Source: Leucobacter komagatae (lineage in GTDB: Bacteria; Actinomycetota; Actinomycetes; Actinomycetales; Microbacteriaceae). From it: a stretch of 64,000 bases of DNA. Made by a program: the position numbers and the translations under genes. The notes below the pieces were generated by a model. That model was given only the letters and a program-made list of their open reading frames with translations. It did not search any database and was not told where the DNA came from. The stretch is taken from assembly GCF_000834055.1 (NCBI RefSeq), contig NZ_JXSQ01000005.1:124001-188000 (forward strand), read 5' to 3'. Shown here piece after piece: positions 30,108 through 38,322 of the stretch; the first letter of the stretch is position 1; each line of letters opens with the position of its first letter.

Positions 30108-32147
30108 TCACTCGGTAAGGCCCGCCCCTGTGACGAGCCGTTGCAGCACGCGAGGCAACTCAGCCGCGGCATCGAGCCTGATCCCGTCCGGTGCGAACCT
30201 CGCCGCGAGGTCGTCCGTGCGGATCCCGATACCCAGCACCGTCGCGCCGGCCGAGCGCAGCGCTGCGAGTTCCGCTGCGGCAGCCGGCGCATCATTCGTT
30301 CCGCCGTCGCTCACGAGGATCACCACTCTGCGACGCGCAACACCGCCGCTTGGGGCGTGCGGGAACCGAGTGCTGGCCCTTGCAGCTGCACGTTCTGGGT
30401 CTACGCCAGACCCGCTGCTCCGGCCGACTCCCAATTCGCGCGCCGCAGCACGCAGCGCCGCAGCGTCGTTCGTCGATCCCTGCGGGGAATGGATCGCAGC
30501 GTCAAGCATTCGCCTCGCCTGGTCGTCGAGCGCGCCAGCGAGTGGCTTCACGACGTGCGCAGCCGAGTCGAACACGATGAGCGCGGTGCGCAGGCTCAGC
30601 TCGAGGTCGATGCCGAGGGCGCGCTCCTCGGCCGCAATGTCGCGTTCAACGCCTGCGAGCGCCTCGAGCAGGATGAGCGCGGCCGTCGCGGCGGCCTGCG
30701 CTGGAGCGCCCTGCATGGAGGCGGAGCGGTCGATGAGCAGCACGTAGTCCGTGCTCCCCTCCCGCCGGCTCTTCCGAGGTCGCCGCTGCCTCGTGAGAAA
30801 CGCCCGCGGGCGCTCCACCCCGGCGGTGACCTCCGCGACGGTGCGCACGAGCGAGCGCCGATCGAGCATCTCACCGTCGGCTTCGGGGAGCCGGGAGAAC
30901 GTTCGCTCCTCGCGCACCCGCTCAGAGACGATCTGCCGCCACACGTCGCGCACCTGGTCGATGCTCGCCGCGTGTTCGCGCACCCGCTCACGGTAGCTCT
31001 CAAGCGCCGTCGCCCCCGCGCTGCCGACGCCGAGCGCGCCTGGGTCGCGCGACGCATCCTGATTGTCATCGGGATCGGGGCTGGCAACCGCGTCCGGCAG
31101 GTCGAGGCCGGCAACCCAGGCGCCGGAGGCAGGCAGCGGCGTCGCCAGCACGGTCTGCACGAAGCCGGCCTGTTCGGCTGCGAAGAGGTCGGCTCCCTCA
31201 GCGCTTTCTCGCTTGTCGCCTGCGCGGGCTGGTTCGGTGTCGCCGTCGCTTGTCGCTTCGCCGCCGTCGCCGGCGCTCCCTGGATCGTCGCTCGCGTCGG
31301 CGCCGCCCGCGTCGAAGCCGGCGTCGTCCCGATTGTCACGGTCGCTCTGATCACCTTCGCGCTGATCACCTTCGCGCTGCAACCCGCGCTCACTGGCGTC
31401 GAGCGCGAGCAGACGGTCGAATGGCGGGGCGAGCAGCCCGTATGCTCGCTCGAAGCGCCGCATCGGAGACCGTTTCGGATCCGCAGAGAGCGACAGCAGC
31501 AGCGCACGGGCCCCTCCAGCTCCGGCGCCGCTTGCCGACAGGTCACCACTGCCCAGACCAACACTGCCCAGCCCGCCGCTGCTCAGACCACCGCTACCCA
31601 GCCCGTCAAGTGCTGCGAGTTCCCGCTGCACCTCCGGGGCGAGCGAGGTGAGGTATCCCGGTGTGGCCGTCTGACCAGCAGCCCAACGCAGCGCGGCAGT
31701 GTCGAGCACCGCGACCACCCACTGGAGGTGCCGCGGCAGCTCGCCCGGCGCCGAGATCGCCCGCGTGGTCTGTCCGCGCAACACCCGTGAGAGCGGAAGC
31801 CTCAGACTCGGCATCGCTGCGAGTAGCTCCGCGGCCGCGAGCAGCCGGTCGATGGCAGCGAGCAACGGCTCAGTCTCGGGGCGCGAGCGGCCAAGGGCGA
31901 TCCTGCGGTGCCGACGAGCCGTGGCGAGCCGGACCTCGCGCACGGACTCCCACAGCAGCAGCATGACGCTCGCGACGGCATCGTCTGAGGAGTACCCCTC
32001 GTCTGCGACGCGCTGCAAGCCGACATGGGCAACACCGTCGCGCACCCACCAATCGGCTCCCTCGTGCAGCTCAACAGGCACCCCAACGATGGCGGCCGCA
32101 GCGGAAATCGCCCCGCGCACCTCTGCCTCGCCACGCGCGTATTCCAT
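30108..32147 (-). CDS. VWA domain protein, partner of the MoxR-type ATPase
   Basis: A ~679-residue protein with a C-terminal von Willebrand A domain (about residues 465-640). The metal-ion-dependent adhesion site is complete: DRSAS in LLIDRSASMQG, a central Thr/Ser region (SPQGSTNDA) and the distal VSDGGTND. The middle contains a Gly/Ser repeat (LGSGGLSSGG) and a long acidic low-complexity linker. Such proteins usually work as cofactors of MoxR AAA+ ATPases in metal insertion, complex assembly or stress response. Of the starts GTG 32156, GTG 32153 and ATG 32147 the ATG is preferred, because a TAGTGT -10 lies 7 nt before it. Confidence 0.83.
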   Translation of the reverse strand: MEYARGEAEVRGAISAAAAIVGVPVELHEGADWWVRDGVAHVGLQRVADEGYSSDDAVASVMLLLWESVREVRLATARRHRRIALGRSRPETEPLLAAIDRLLAAAELLAAMPSLRLPLSRVLRGQTTRAISAPGELPRHLQWVVAVLDTAALRWAAGQTATPGYLTSLAPEVQRELAALDGLGSGGLSSGGLGSVGLGSGDLSASGAGAGGARALLLSLSADPKRSPMRRFERAYGLLAPPFDRLLALDASERGLQREGDQREGDQSDRDNRDDAGFDAGGADASDDPGSAGDGGEATSDGDTEPARAGDKRESAEGADLFAAEQAGFVQTVLATPLPASGAWVAGLDLPDAVASPDPDDNQDASRDPGALGVGSAGATALESYRERVREHAASIDQVRDVWRQIVSERVREERTFSRLPEADGEMLDRRSLVRTVAEVTAGVERPRAFLTRQRRPRKSRREGSTDYVLLIDRSASMQGAPAQAAATAALILLEALAGVERDIAAEERALGIDLELSLRTALIVFDSAAHVVKPLAGALDDQARRMLDAAIHSPQGSTNDAAALRAAARELGVGRSSGSGVDPERAAARASTRFPHAPSGGVARRRVVILVSDGGTNDAPAAAAELAALRSAGATVLGIGIRTDDLAARFAPDGIRLDAAAELPRVLQRLVTGAGLTE

Positions 32148-32154
32148 ACTCACC

Positions 32155-32174
32155 ACACTACCGAGTGATAGCGT
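32155..32174. promoter_or_regulatory. Back-to-back leaderless promoters of the VWA and AAA+ genes
   Basis: On the minus strand TAGTGT (32160 to 32155) lies 7 nt before ATG 32147. On the plus strand TAGCGT (32169-32174) lies 6 nt before ATG 32181. Both fit TANNNT and both genes lack Shine-Dalgarno sequences. The two -10 boxes are 8 bp apart, so polymerases at the two promoters would exclude each other. Confidence 0.55.
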
Positions 32175-32180
32175 GGCAGG

Positions 32181-33614
32181 ATGCTCCCGTTCGACGCCAT
32201 CCCCGTGCTCTCGGAGGCCGCGGAAGTGAGCCGGGAGCTGGCCAGAACCAGGCGCGTAGCGCGCGCGACCGGTTCACCCAGCGCCGCGCTCGCCGCAGAC
32301 GCACAGCTCGCCCTCGAGGTGCGGCTGTCCGCGCTCACCGAGGATCCAGAGAACGCCGAGGTCATCGCCCGCGCTCTCACCGAGCGCGCAATTGTGCTTC
32401 GAACCGCGGTCGAATCATGGCGCCTCACGCGCGCCCAGCGATCATTAGAGGCGGAGGCTGCCGCTGTAGCGACCGAGGCAGCGCGAGCCGGACGTTCCCT
32501 CATCCAGGCTGAGGAGTTGCTCGTCGGGACGCTTCGCGCCCGAGCGGAGCGGCTGGGTGAGGCGCAGACCGCGCTGCACGAGGAACGCGTACTCACCGAG
32601 GCCAGGCGGGACGGCGTGCTCGCCGCGCTCTCATCGCTTCGGCTGCGCGAGGCAAGGGAGCAGTTGCGCAACGGGCTGCTCCTCACCGGGCAGATGCGGG
32701 AGATCATCGCCGAGTCGCTGCCAGCGCTGACCCGCGGCGAGCCGCTGCTGTTGCTCGGGGAGACGGGCGGCGCGAAGACAGCGCTCGCCGAGTATCTTTC
32801 GCGATACATGCTCGGCAACGAACCGGAGCTCGTCTCGGGCTACGGCGACATCTCCAGCTCCCAGCTCATCGGAAGCCACGAGCTGCGTTCGGAGCACGGC
32901 GCGACCGTCAGCGTCTTCGTGCCAGGCCCCCTACTGCGCGCCATGTCCGAGGGCCGACCCGTCATTCTCGACGAGGTGAATGCGATGCCGGCCGAATTTC
33001 TCAAGCGCCTCAACCGCATCCTCCAGTTGCGCCCTGGCGACACGTTCGCCGTACAGGAGAACAGCGGCATCGGCGTCACGATTGAGCAGGGCTTCGCGAT
33101 CCTCGCCACCGCGAACGAGCAGACACCACACCGCTATCGCGGCATCGACAGGATGAGCGCTGAGCTCGTGAACCGGTTTGGGGCGAACAGCTATCGCGTG
33201 CACTACCCAGACGCTGGCACCGATTACACCGACGTTCCTCGGGAGAACGCGCTGCTTGCGGCCGCCGCAATCGCAGACCCGTCGGGCAATGTGCCGCTCA
33301 CGACGGAGGAGCTCGAGCGGGTGGCACGCGCTGCGTTCATCAGCCAGCAGGTTTTCGCCGGTTCGCACGGGGAAGGGTTCACCCAGTTCGTGTCAACCGA
33401 ACGAGAGATCGACGGGCGACCCGGGCTGGAGGAGTCCGTGCTTGCGCCGCGCACGCTCGTCGCCATCGTGCAGAAGGTGGCCGGAAGCGGCGGGCAGGTT
33501 TCACTCGACCACGCGCTCGAGCGCTTCGTCGAGGGCGTCATGCACGCTGAGGACCGCCAGGTGCTCACCCTCATTCTGCGCTCACAGGGCTTCCTCACCA
33601 GCACTAGGCACTAG
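32181..33614 (+). CDS. MoxR-type AAA+ ATPase with N-terminal coiled coil
   Basis: A 477-residue ATPase. Residues ~1-165 are Ala/Glu/Arg-rich and probably coiled coil; the AAA_5-like domain follows with Walker A GETGGAKT (193-200), Walker B PVILDE (260-265), sensor 1 ATANEQ (309-314) and the insert region QLIGSHELRSEHG. MoxR ATPases remodel partner proteins together with a VWA protein, here encoded divergently 33 bases away. That divergence is unusual, since these pairs are normally co-directional. The last codons and stop fall inside a 7-bp repeat array. Confidence 0.83.
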   Translation: MLPFDAIPVLSEAAEVSRELARTRRVARATGSPSAALAADAQLALEVRLSALTEDPENAEVIARALTERAIVLRTAVESWRLTRAQRSLEAEAAAVATEAARAGRSLIQAEELLVGTLRARAERLGEAQTALHEERVLTEARRDGVLAALSSLRLREAREQLRNGLLLTGQMREIIAESLPALTRGEPLLLLGETGGAKTALAEYLSRYMLGNEPELVSGYGDISSSQLIGSHELRSEHGATVSVFVPGPLLRAMSEGRPVILDEVNAMPAEFLKRLNRILQLRPGDTFAVQENSGIGVTIEQGFAILATANEQTPHRYRGIDRMSAELVNRFGANSYRVHYPDAGTDYTDVPRENALLAAAAIADPSGNVPLTTEELERVARAAFISQQVFAGSHGEGFTQFVSTEREIDGRPGLEESVLAPRTLVAIVQKVAGSGGQVSLDHALERFVEGVMHAEDRQVLTLILRSQGFLTSTRH

Positions 33615-33698
33615 GCACTAGGCACTAGGCACTAGGCACTAGGCACTAGGCACTAGGCACTAGGCACTAGGCACTAGGCACTAGGCACTAGGCACTAG
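33601..33698. repeat. 7-bp tandem repeat GCACTAG, 14 units
   Basis: Fourteen perfect copies of GCACTAG run from 33601 to 33698, followed by one decayed unit. The first two units supply the last codons and TAG stop of the AAA+ gene, and the array reaches to within four bases of the stop of the small minus-strand gene. Perfect copies indicate recent expansion or active slippage. Confidence 0.95.
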
Positions 33699-33701
33699 GC
33701 G

Positions 33702-33956
33702 CTAACCGTAGTACTCGCTCGCACCGTCGAGGATCGGCCGATCAATCGTCAGCCCGGTGGTCGGCGGCTCGACGGTCCCCTCACCATTCGACGCCTCAGT
33801 CGCCGTCGCGGGGTGCGGGATGCTCCACGTCCCTGCACGCGGGTGGGGCCGGCCCTCGGATTGAGGTTCTCGCCGCTCTGCGCCCTCCAGCTCGGGGCCG
33901 TGCGGCGACCCGCCCTGTGCCGCCGCGTCCTCTACAACTCTCGTGTTTGTGATCAT
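33702..33956 (-). CDS. Small DRPILDGASE-motif protein, copy 1
   Basis: An 84-residue hydrophilic, probably disordered protein with no signal peptide, membrane segment or cysteine. ATG 33956 is well supported by AGGAG five bases upstream. The last ~38 residues align with the small protein at 42142-42333: both contain PHPA, ATEA, NG, GTV and an uninterrupted DRPILDGASE followed by a YG pair. Copy 1 ends exactly at that YG. I do not recognise the family. It is divergent from the NCS1 permease. Possibilities include a regulatory peptide, a transporter-binding protein or a modified-peptide precursor; no maturation enzyme is visible nearby. Confidence 0.65.
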   Translation of the reverse strand: MITNTRVVEDAAAQGGSPHGPELEGAERREPQSEGRPHPRAGTWSIPHPATATEASNGEGTVEPPTTGLTIDRPILDGASEYYG

Positions 33957-34121
33957 CACCACTCCTGTCGCCAAGTGCCGCCATGGTACCCGCTCCCCCT
34001 GCGTGGCCACCAAGGCAGTCCCGAATGCGCGACCCCGATGCGCCCGTCCGCCAACGGACGCAACTTCAAGCGCGCTACCACCGACGCGCGACCGCCCGAC
34101 ACCGCAGCCAGCGCGCCCCAC

Positions 34122-34149
34122 GGCAAGTTGCCTCCCACAGCAAGTTGCT
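34122..34149. promoter_or_regulatory. Paired palindromes, candidate operators
   Basis: Two 11-bp inverted repeats with the same core, GGCAAGTTGCC (34122-34132) and AGCAAGTTGCT (34139-34149), have centres 17 bp apart, about 100 bp upstream of the permease promoter and also upstream of the divergent small gene. They may bind the cluster's PucR-family regulator. The rest of 33957-34275 shows no gene. Confidence 0.4.
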
Positions 34150-34238
34150 CCCAACGGCATACCGCCCAAATGTGCAAGCCGCACAGTTGCTCAATGAAGC
34201 AGGTCACTATGCACACGCACGACTTCGGTCAACGGCCG

Positions 34239-34244
34239 TAACCT
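34239..34244 (+). promoter_or_regulatory. Candidate permease operon -10 (TAACCT)
   Basis: TAACCT fits TANNNT and would start transcription about 30 nt before the permease ATG. No -35 box is evident, which would suit an activator-dependent promoter. Confidence 0.35.
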
Positions 34245-34281
34245 AAGAGCGATCTCACTCACCCCCTAGGCAAGGATGCTC

Positions 34282-35604
34282 ATGGCCAGCAGCTCGCACG
34301 GCGACGACTTCGCCCTCACCAGAGTCCCTCAAAGCTCTCGCAAACACTGGTTCGGAATCGCAGTGCAGCGCTTCGGCCAAGTCTCCGCGCTCTCGCAGTT
34401 CCTGCTCGGAGCCACCCTCGGTTACGCGATGACCTTCGGCGACGCAGTGCTCGCGTTCCTCTTTGGCTCGATCATTCTCGAGATCGTCATCGTCTTCGTT
34501 GGCCTGATCGGCCAGCGCGAGGGCCTCAACACCTCCCTGCTCGCCCGCTGGACAGGCTTCGGTGAGGTCGGTGCAGCCCTTGTCGGCCTTGCCATCGGCA
34601 TCAGCCTCATTGGGTGGTTCGGCATTCAGTCAGCGATCTCGGCGCAGTCACTGGACAACCTCATGCCAGGCGTCTTCCCGGTCTGGGTGTGGAGCTTGCT
34701 CTTCGGTCTCGCCGTCACGGCTATTGTCGCCTTCGGGTTCAAGGGAATGCAGCTACTGGCAAACGTGACGGTGCCGCTCTTCCTCATCCTCGTCGGCTGG
34801 TCGGTCATTAGCGAGCTGTCGCGCCACGACATCGGGGAACTCATGACCGGGCCGCCCCCAGGCCCCAGCATGAGTGTCTGGGCGGGAACCGGCATCGTCG
34901 CAGGCGGCCTGATCGTTGGAGCGATCATCTCCGCTGACATGACGCGTTTCAACCGCTCGGGCGCAGACGTCGTCAAGCAGACGGTCGTCGGCGTCACCCT
35001 CGGCGAATTCGTCATCGGTCTCTCCGGCGTGCTGCTCGCTCACGCAACCGCGAGCGGCGACATCGTCGCCATCATCACCTCGTCTGTCGGCTTCGTCGGC
35101 CTCCTCATCGTGATCACCGGCACGCTCAAGATCAACGACTGGAACCTGTACTCGTCGACGCTCGGCCTCGTGAACTTCATCTCGACTGCCTTCGGCAAGA
35201 ACCTCAACCGCGTCACAACGACGATTGTTCTCGGCGTGGTCGGCTCGATCCTCGCAGCAGCCGGCATCCTCGGTCAGCTCACTGGCTTCCTGATACTCCT
35301 CTCCGTCGCGTTCCCGCCGATCGCTGGCATCATGGTTGCGGAGTATTTCATCGTGAAGCGTTGGCGCGCAGAGCTCGAGGAGTCCCGCGCACTGGGCCAG
35401 CTTCCCAAGACGGCGCCCCGTATCGTGCCTGCGACGATCGTTATCTGGCTCGTCTCGTCGGTCGCCGGCTACTTCATCACCTGGGGCATTCCGGCAGTCT
35501 TCTCACTGGTTATTTCAATGGTGCTGTATATCGTTGCCGGCAAGCTCGGCTGGGTCCGCCCGGTCGGTTCCGTAGCGACCCGCCAGCCGGTCGCGGCCGA
35601 ATAG
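34282..35604 (+). CDS. NCS1 family permease (cytosine/hydantoin/allantoin type)
   Basis: A 440-residue transporter of the nucleobase-cation-symport-1 family with about twelve membrane helices. Typical stretches are FGQVSALSQFLLGATLGYAM near the start, ADMTRFNRSGADVV in the middle and the late KINDWNLYSSTLGL. Members import cytosine, hydantoins, allantoin, uracil or thiamine precursors with Na+ or H+. ATG 34282 is preferred over 34276 because AAGG lies at the right distance. It heads a cluster with HyuA-like and DUF917 proteins, so a five-membered cyclic ureide is the likely cargo; the substrate itself is inference. Confidence 0.85.
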   Translation: MASSSHGDDFALTRVPQSSRKHWFGIAVQRFGQVSALSQFLLGATLGYAMTFGDAVLAFLFGSIILEIVIVFVGLIGQREGLNTSLLARWTGFGEVGAALVGLAIGISLIGWFGIQSAISAQSLDNLMPGVFPVWVWSLLFGLAVTAIVAFGFKGMQLLANVTVPLFLILVGWSVISELSRHDIGELMTGPPPGPSMSVWAGTGIVAGGLIVGAIISADMTRFNRSGADVVKQTVVGVTLGEFVIGLSGVLLAHATASGDIVAIITSSVGFVGLLIVITGTLKINDWNLYSSTLGLVNFISTAFGKNLNRVTTTIVLGVVGSILAAAGILGQLTGFLILLSVAFPPIAGIMVAEYFIVKRWRAELEESRALGQLPKTAPRIVPATIVIWLVSSVAGYFITWGIPAVFSLVISMVLYIVAGKLGWVRPVGSVATRQPVAAE

Positions 35605-35665
35605 ACCGCACCTCAGCACGCTCCCCAGGACACGCACACCCCTCTCGAAAGAAAGCGAACACCAC

Positions 35666-37213
35666 ATGCATATTGGGATCGACGTCGGCGGTACCAACAC
35701 CGACGCTGTACTCATGAGCGGCAATCAGACGCTCGTTGGCATCAAGCACTCCACCACGCCTGACGTCACACTGGGGATTGTCAACGCGATCGCAGGGCTG
35801 CGCGAGAAGCACGACTTCGTTGGCTCTGACATCACCGCGGTGATGATTGGTACGACGCACTTCATCAACGCACTCGTACAGGCAAAGCGCCTCGCACCGA
35901 CGGCAGCGCTGCGCCTCGGCCTCCCCGCAACACAGGCGCTTCCGCCGCTCGTTGATTGGCCGGAGGAACTCAAGGGCGCAATTGAAGCCCGCAGCTATCT
36001 CGCGCATGGCGGGTACGAGTTCGACGGCCGCCCCATTAGCCCGCTCGACCCGGAGGAACTGCGCGCACACGCTGCCGACATGCGCGCGCACGGGATCCGG
36101 TCCGTCGCGGTGTCATCAGTGTTTAGCCCCGTGAACCACGACCTCGAGGTCGAGGCTGCACGGATCATCGGTGAGGTGCTTGGCGCGGACGTTGCGATCT
36201 CGCTCTCGCACGAGATCGGGCGCATCGGATTGCTAGAGCGCGAAAACGCTACGGTGATCAATGCGGCTCTGCGCGAGCTCGCCTCCGAGATCGTCGACGG
36301 CCTCACCGCCGCCGTTCGCGCGGAGGGCATCGAGGCCCCCATCTTCCTCAGCCAGAACGACGGCACGCTCATGGACGAGGACTACGTCCGCCGCTACCCC
36401 GTTGCAACCTTCGCGTCGGGCCCGACGAACTCTATGCGTGGCGCGGCGCTCACCAGCGGCCTCGAAACCTGCGCCGTCATCGACGTTGGCGGCACCACCG
36501 CCGATGTTGGGCTCCTCATCAACGGCTTCCCTCGCGAGACGGCCAACGAGGTGAAGGTCGCGGGCGTGCGCACGAATTTCCGCATGCCTGACGTCCTGTC
36601 TCTCGGCATCGGCGGCGGCAGCATCGTGAACACCGAAACCGGTGAGGTCGGCCCGGAATCCGTCGGCTACAACCTCGGCACCGAGGCGCTCGTCTTCGGC
36701 GGCAGCACGCTCACCGCGACGGACGTCGCCGTCGCGGCTGGCCGCGCAGCCATCGGCGATGCATCAAAGGTTGCGCATCTCGATCCAGCTTTCGTGCAGC
36801 GTGTTCTCGACAGGATTGCGGAGCGCGTCGCGGAGGCTGTGGATCGGATGCGCACCTCTCCAGAGCCCATCCCCGTGGTTGCCGTTGGAGGCGGATCGAT
36901 CCTCCTGCCCGAGGTGCTCCCGATCTTTGGCGCGGTTTCCAAGCCGGAAAACTACGCCGTCGCAAACGCGATCGGCGCATCGATCGCGCAGGTTGGTGGC
37001 GAGATCGACAAGGTGTACTCGATCGCCCCTGGTGAGCGCGAACAGACCATCAACGATGTCCGTGCCGAGGCAGTGGAAAAGGCGGTAGCAGCCGGCGCGA
37101 AGCCAGACACTGTCACCATCATCGATTTCGATGAGGTGCCGATCCCCTACCTCCCCGGCAACGCCACCCGCATCCGGGTGAAGGCAGTCGGCGATCTCAA
37201 CATGGAGGCGTAA
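35666..37213 (+). CDS. Hydantoinase/oxoprolinase family protein (HyuA-like)
   Basis: A 515-residue ASKHA-fold protein related to the A subunit of ATP-dependent hydantoinase and 5-oxoprolinase. ATP-binding signatures are present at the start (IGIDVGGTNTDAVLM) and in the middle (VIDVGGTTADVGLL), with VGGGSILLPE later. It is shorter than full HyuA/acetone carboxylase subunits (~650-700 residues), which is normal for the DUF917-linked subgroup. Two DUF917 genes follow immediately (two-base gap), so it probably acts with them on a cyclic amide. No HyuB partner is visible. Confidence 0.85.
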   Translation: MHIGIDVGGTNTDAVLMSGNQTLVGIKHSTTPDVTLGIVNAIAGLREKHDFVGSDITAVMIGTTHFINALVQAKRLAPTAALRLGLPATQALPPLVDWPEELKGAIEARSYLAHGGYEFDGRPISPLDPEELRAHAADMRAHGIRSVAVSSVFSPVNHDLEVEAARIIGEVLGADVAISLSHEIGRIGLLERENATVINAALRELASEIVDGLTAAVRAEGIEAPIFLSQNDGTLMDEDYVRRYPVATFASGPTNSMRGAALTSGLETCAVIDVGGTTADVGLLINGFPRETANEVKVAGVRTNFRMPDVLSLGIGGGSIVNTETGEVGPESVGYNLGTEALVFGGSTLTATDVAVAAGRAAIGDASKVAHLDPAFVQRVLDRIAERVAEAVDRMRTSPEPIPVVAVGGGSILLPEVLPIFGAVSKPENYAVANAIGASIAQVGGEIDKVYSIAPGEREQTINDVRAEAVEKAVAAGAKPDTVTIIDFDEVPIPYLPGNATRIRVKAVGDLNMEA

Positions 37214-37215
37214 CC

Positions 37216-38322
37216 GTGACCTGGACAATCTCGATTGACGATATCGACGACCTCGCGCGCGGTTCCGCTGTTCTCGGCACCGGCGGCGGTGGTGACCCGT
37301 ACATTGGTGGGCTACTCGCGAAGGAAGCGCTGCGTCGCCACGGCGACGTCACCGTCGTTTCCCTCGACGAACTGCCAGACGACGCAGTCGTCGCCTGCGT
37401 GTCCATGCTCGGCGCGCCTACCGTAATGGTTGAGAAGCTCCCCAGCCTCGATGAGATCATGCGCCCGGTGCGCGAGCTCAGCGAACACTATGGGCGACCC
37501 ATCACTCACATCATGTGCATCGAGGTGGGCGGTGTGAACTCGACGATCCCGATCGCCGCCGCCGCAGCGCTCGGCCTCCCAGTGCTCGACGCCGATGGCA
37601 TGGGCCGCGCATTCCCCGAGCTCCAAATGGTGCTGCCAACGCTCTACGGCGTGACCTCGTCACCGCTGGCCTACTCCGACGAGAAGGGCAACGTCGGCGT
37701 GCTGCGCACGATCGACAATGCATGGGGTGAGCGCATCATCCGCGTCGCGGCCGTCGAAATGGGCTGCTCGATCATGCTCTCTGGATTCCACATGACGGGA
37801 GCGGTGGCGAGGAAGGCGCTCGTGCGGGATTCGCTGACGCTGTGCATGAACGTCGGCCGGGCCATCGTCGATGCGCGCGCCGAGAAAGTCGACGCGGTCG
37901 AACGGGCAACCGCGATCCTCTCCGGCCGGGTGCTCTTTGGCGGCAAGGTGACCGATGTTGAGCGCGCAACGACGGCCGGCTTCGCGCGCGGCCGCGCAAC
38001 GATCGAGGAGAGCGGCAACACGCTCACCCTGCTCTTCCAAAACGAGCACCTCATCGCTGAGCTCGACGGCGAAGTCCTTGCGACGACCCCCGATCTCATC
38101 ATGGTGCTCGACCACGAAAGCGGCGAGCCGATCACCACCGAGGGGCTCAGATACGGGCAGCGTGTTCGCGTGATCGCCGCCCCCGGTGACGAGCGCTGGC
38201 ACTCCCCCGCAGCAATCGAGATGGTCGGCCCGCGCTACTTCGGATACGACATGGAGCCGCACCGTTTCGACGGCACCGTGCGTCCCGGCCTGCCGATCGC
38301 TGACGCAGAGGCCGCAGCATGA
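37216..38322 (+). CDS. DUF917 (S-methyl thiohydantoin desulfurase-like) protein 1
   Basis: A 368-residue DUF917 protein. The conserved N-terminal GTGGGGDPYIG motif (residues 22-32), the VGGVNSTIP segment and LDADGMGRAFPEL are all intact. One characterised family member removes the methylthio group from S-methyl thiohydantoin during ergothioneine breakdown; most members are untested. GTG 37216 has GGAGG seven bases upstream, two bases after the HyuA-like stop. The 3' end overlaps the next DUF917 gene by four bases. Confidence 0.87.
   Translation: MTWTISIDDIDDLARGSAVLGTGGGGDPYIGGLLAKEALRRHGDVTVVSLDELPDDAVVACVSMLGAPTVMVEKLPSLDEIMRPVRELSEHYGRPITHIMCIEVGGVNSTIPIAAAAALGLPVLDADGMGRAFPELQMVLPTLYGVTSSPLAYSDEKGNVGVLRTIDNAWGERIIRVAAVEMGCSIMLSGFHMTGAVARKALVRDSLTLCMNVGRAIVDARAEKVDAVERATAILSGRVLFGGKVTDVERATTAGFARGRATIEESGNTLTLLFQNEHLIAELDGEVLATTPDLIMVLDHESGEPITTEGLRYGQRVRVIAAPGDERWHSPAAIEMVGPRYFGYDMEPHRFDGTVRPGLPIADAEAAA

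Noticed and set aside
29859-31790. 643-codon plus-strand open frame opposite the VWA gene
   Set aside because: The minus-strand frame has a full MIDAS and VWA fold; the plus frame is an Arg/Ala-rich shadow.
33601-33698. CRISPR-like array
   Set aside because: Units are contiguous 7-mers without spacers, and no cas genes are present.
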